This document shows, piece after piece, positions 21,913-22,574 of a stretch of 22,574 nucleotides of DNA. The translations under genes and the position numbers were made by a program. The notes under the pieces were generated by a model. It did not search any database, was not told the DNA's origin, and worked only from the letters and a program-made list of their open reading frames with translations. Origin of the DNA: an uncultured Actinomycetes bacterium (GTDB lineage: Bacteria; Actinomycetota; Thermoleophilia; Miltoncostaeales; Miltoncostaeaceae). The stretch is from contig CAIYRJ010000039.1 of NCBI GenBank assembly GCA_903928615.1, positions 1 through 22,574 of the forward strand, given 5' to 3'. Numbering within the stretch: position 1 is the stretch's first letter; each line of letters opens with the position of its first letter.

Positions 21913-22574
21913 GCTGCCTCCACGAGGTTGGGCGCGAGGCGCGAGGCGGCCCTGCGCACGGCGTCGGTGTCCGGACCGATGGCGGCCACCGACAGGGATG
22001 AAGGATCCCAGAACTCCGCGGCGAGTGCGGCGATGTCGTCCGCGGTCACCGCCTCGATGCGCTCGACGATCTCGTCGACCTCGAGCAATTCCGTGCCGCT
22101 CAGCACCGCCCGCCCGATGCGGTGCATGCGCGTGGCGGGGCTCTCGAGCCCCAGCACGAGACGTCCCTTGAGGTGCTCGCGGGCACGCGACAGCTCGGCG
22201 TCGGGCACCGGCTCGGCTGCCATGCGGCGAAGCTCCCGGCCGATGATCTCCGCAGCCTCGACGAGGTTCTCCTCGCGCGTGCCGAGGTACACCCCCACCT
22301 GCCCGGTGTCGGCGAACCCCACCGAGTAGGTGCCCACCGAGTAGGCCAGCCCGCGCTTCTCGCGGATCTCCTGGAACAGGCGCGAGCTCATCGAGCCGCC
22401 GAGGATGACGTCGAGCACGCCCATCGCGTGGCGCCGGTCGTCGGACCTGTCGAGCCCGGGCCCGCCCAGCGCCAGGTGGTATTGCTCGGTGGGCTTCGAC
22501 CGCGACACCAGTCGCGCCTCGCCCGGCGCGGCGGGCTGCACCGTGTGGGCCTCTCCGGCCACCAGGTCGCCGAG
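21909..22574 (-). CDS. M16 family zinc peptidase, C-terminal part (5' end outside window)
   Basis: The reading frame is open to the right edge, so only about 221 C-terminal residues are present. They form the second M16 domain, with the hallmark GGSMSSRLFQEIREKRGLAYSV followed by GVYLGTREENL. The C-terminal segment includes SRAREHLKGRLVLGLESPATRMHRIG. The zinc motif HxxEH lies in the missing N-terminal half, so catalytic competence cannot be judged. It is the processing-peptidase-like type (pepR/mlpA) commonly found between pnp and dapB in actinobacteria. Its TGA overlaps the dapB ATG. Confidence 0.9.
   Translation of the reverse strand, partial: LGDLVAGEAHTVQPAAPGEARLVSRSKPTEQYHLALGGPGLDRSDDRRHAMGVLDVILGGSMSSRLFQEIREKRGLAYSVGTYSVGFADTGQVGVYLGTREENLVEAAEIIGRELRRMAAEPVPDAELSRAREHLKGRLVLGLESPATRMHRIGRAVLSGTELLEVDEIVERIEAVTADDIAALAAEFWDPSSLSVAAIGPDTDAVRRAASRLAPNLVEAA

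Overview
The window is GC-rich (roughly 70 percent by eye), densely packed chromosomal DNA with 24 protein genes. Two are cut by the window edges. I see no tRNA, rRNA, CRISPR array, transposase, integrase or phage gene. The gene set points to an actinobacterium: a primary-type sigma factor, MurT/GatD lipid II amidation, RNase J, an FtsK translocase, a Gram-positive type LexA box (GAAC-N4-GTTC) before recA, and the order dapB - dapA - rnj - ftsK - rodZ-like - cinA - recA - miaB - miaA - dapF. Sequence details of MiaA and of sigma region 4 remind me of Thermoleophilia (Solirubrobacterales/Gaiellales), but that placement is inference from memory and has not been searched.

Layout. (1) 1-356, plus strand: 3' end of a primary sigma factor, convergent with the next block. 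(2) 384-2866, minus strand: yqgE/algH family gene, a two-helix membrane protein, a Nudix-like winged-helix protein (NrtR-like) and a metallo-beta-lactamase-fold hydrolase. (3) 2895-6505, plus strand: a translationally coupled operon rpiA - murT - methyltransferase - gatD, with start/stop overlaps at every junction. (4) 6502-22574, minus strand: a 16-kb run read from the right: M16 peptidase - dapB - cupin - geranylgeranyl reductase-like flavoprotein - dapA - rnj - ftsK - rodZ-like - cinA - recA - miaB - miaA - dapF - dapL - dut. The dut and gatD stop codons overlap inside one CTAG.

How the genes fit together. DapA, DapB, DapL and DapF together cover every step from aspartate semialdehyde to meso-diaminopimelate by the short aminotransferase route. 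MurT/GatD then amidates the glutamate of lipid II, so the window is rich in peptidoglycan precursor functions. RecA, CinA and Dut serve DNA and nucleotide upkeep, MiaA/MiaB modify A37 of tRNAs, RNase J turns over RNA, and FtsK with the RodZ-like protein link to division and shape.

The most informative non-coding signal is a repeated promoter pattern. A TANNNT hexamer lies only 6-7 nt before the start codons of rpiA, miaB, the rodZ-like gene and dapA, which predicts leaderless mRNAs. In contrast, recA has a consensus -10 (TAGAAT), a short leader with a ribosome binding site, and a perfect LexA box over its -35. Two genes (rodZ-like and dut) have conserved N-terminal sequence upstream of the first ATG/GTG/TTG, implying non-standard start codons. 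No clearly new system is present. The most unusual gene arrangements are the methyltransferase wedged between murT and gatD, and the cupin plus flavoprotein pair between dapB and dapA.
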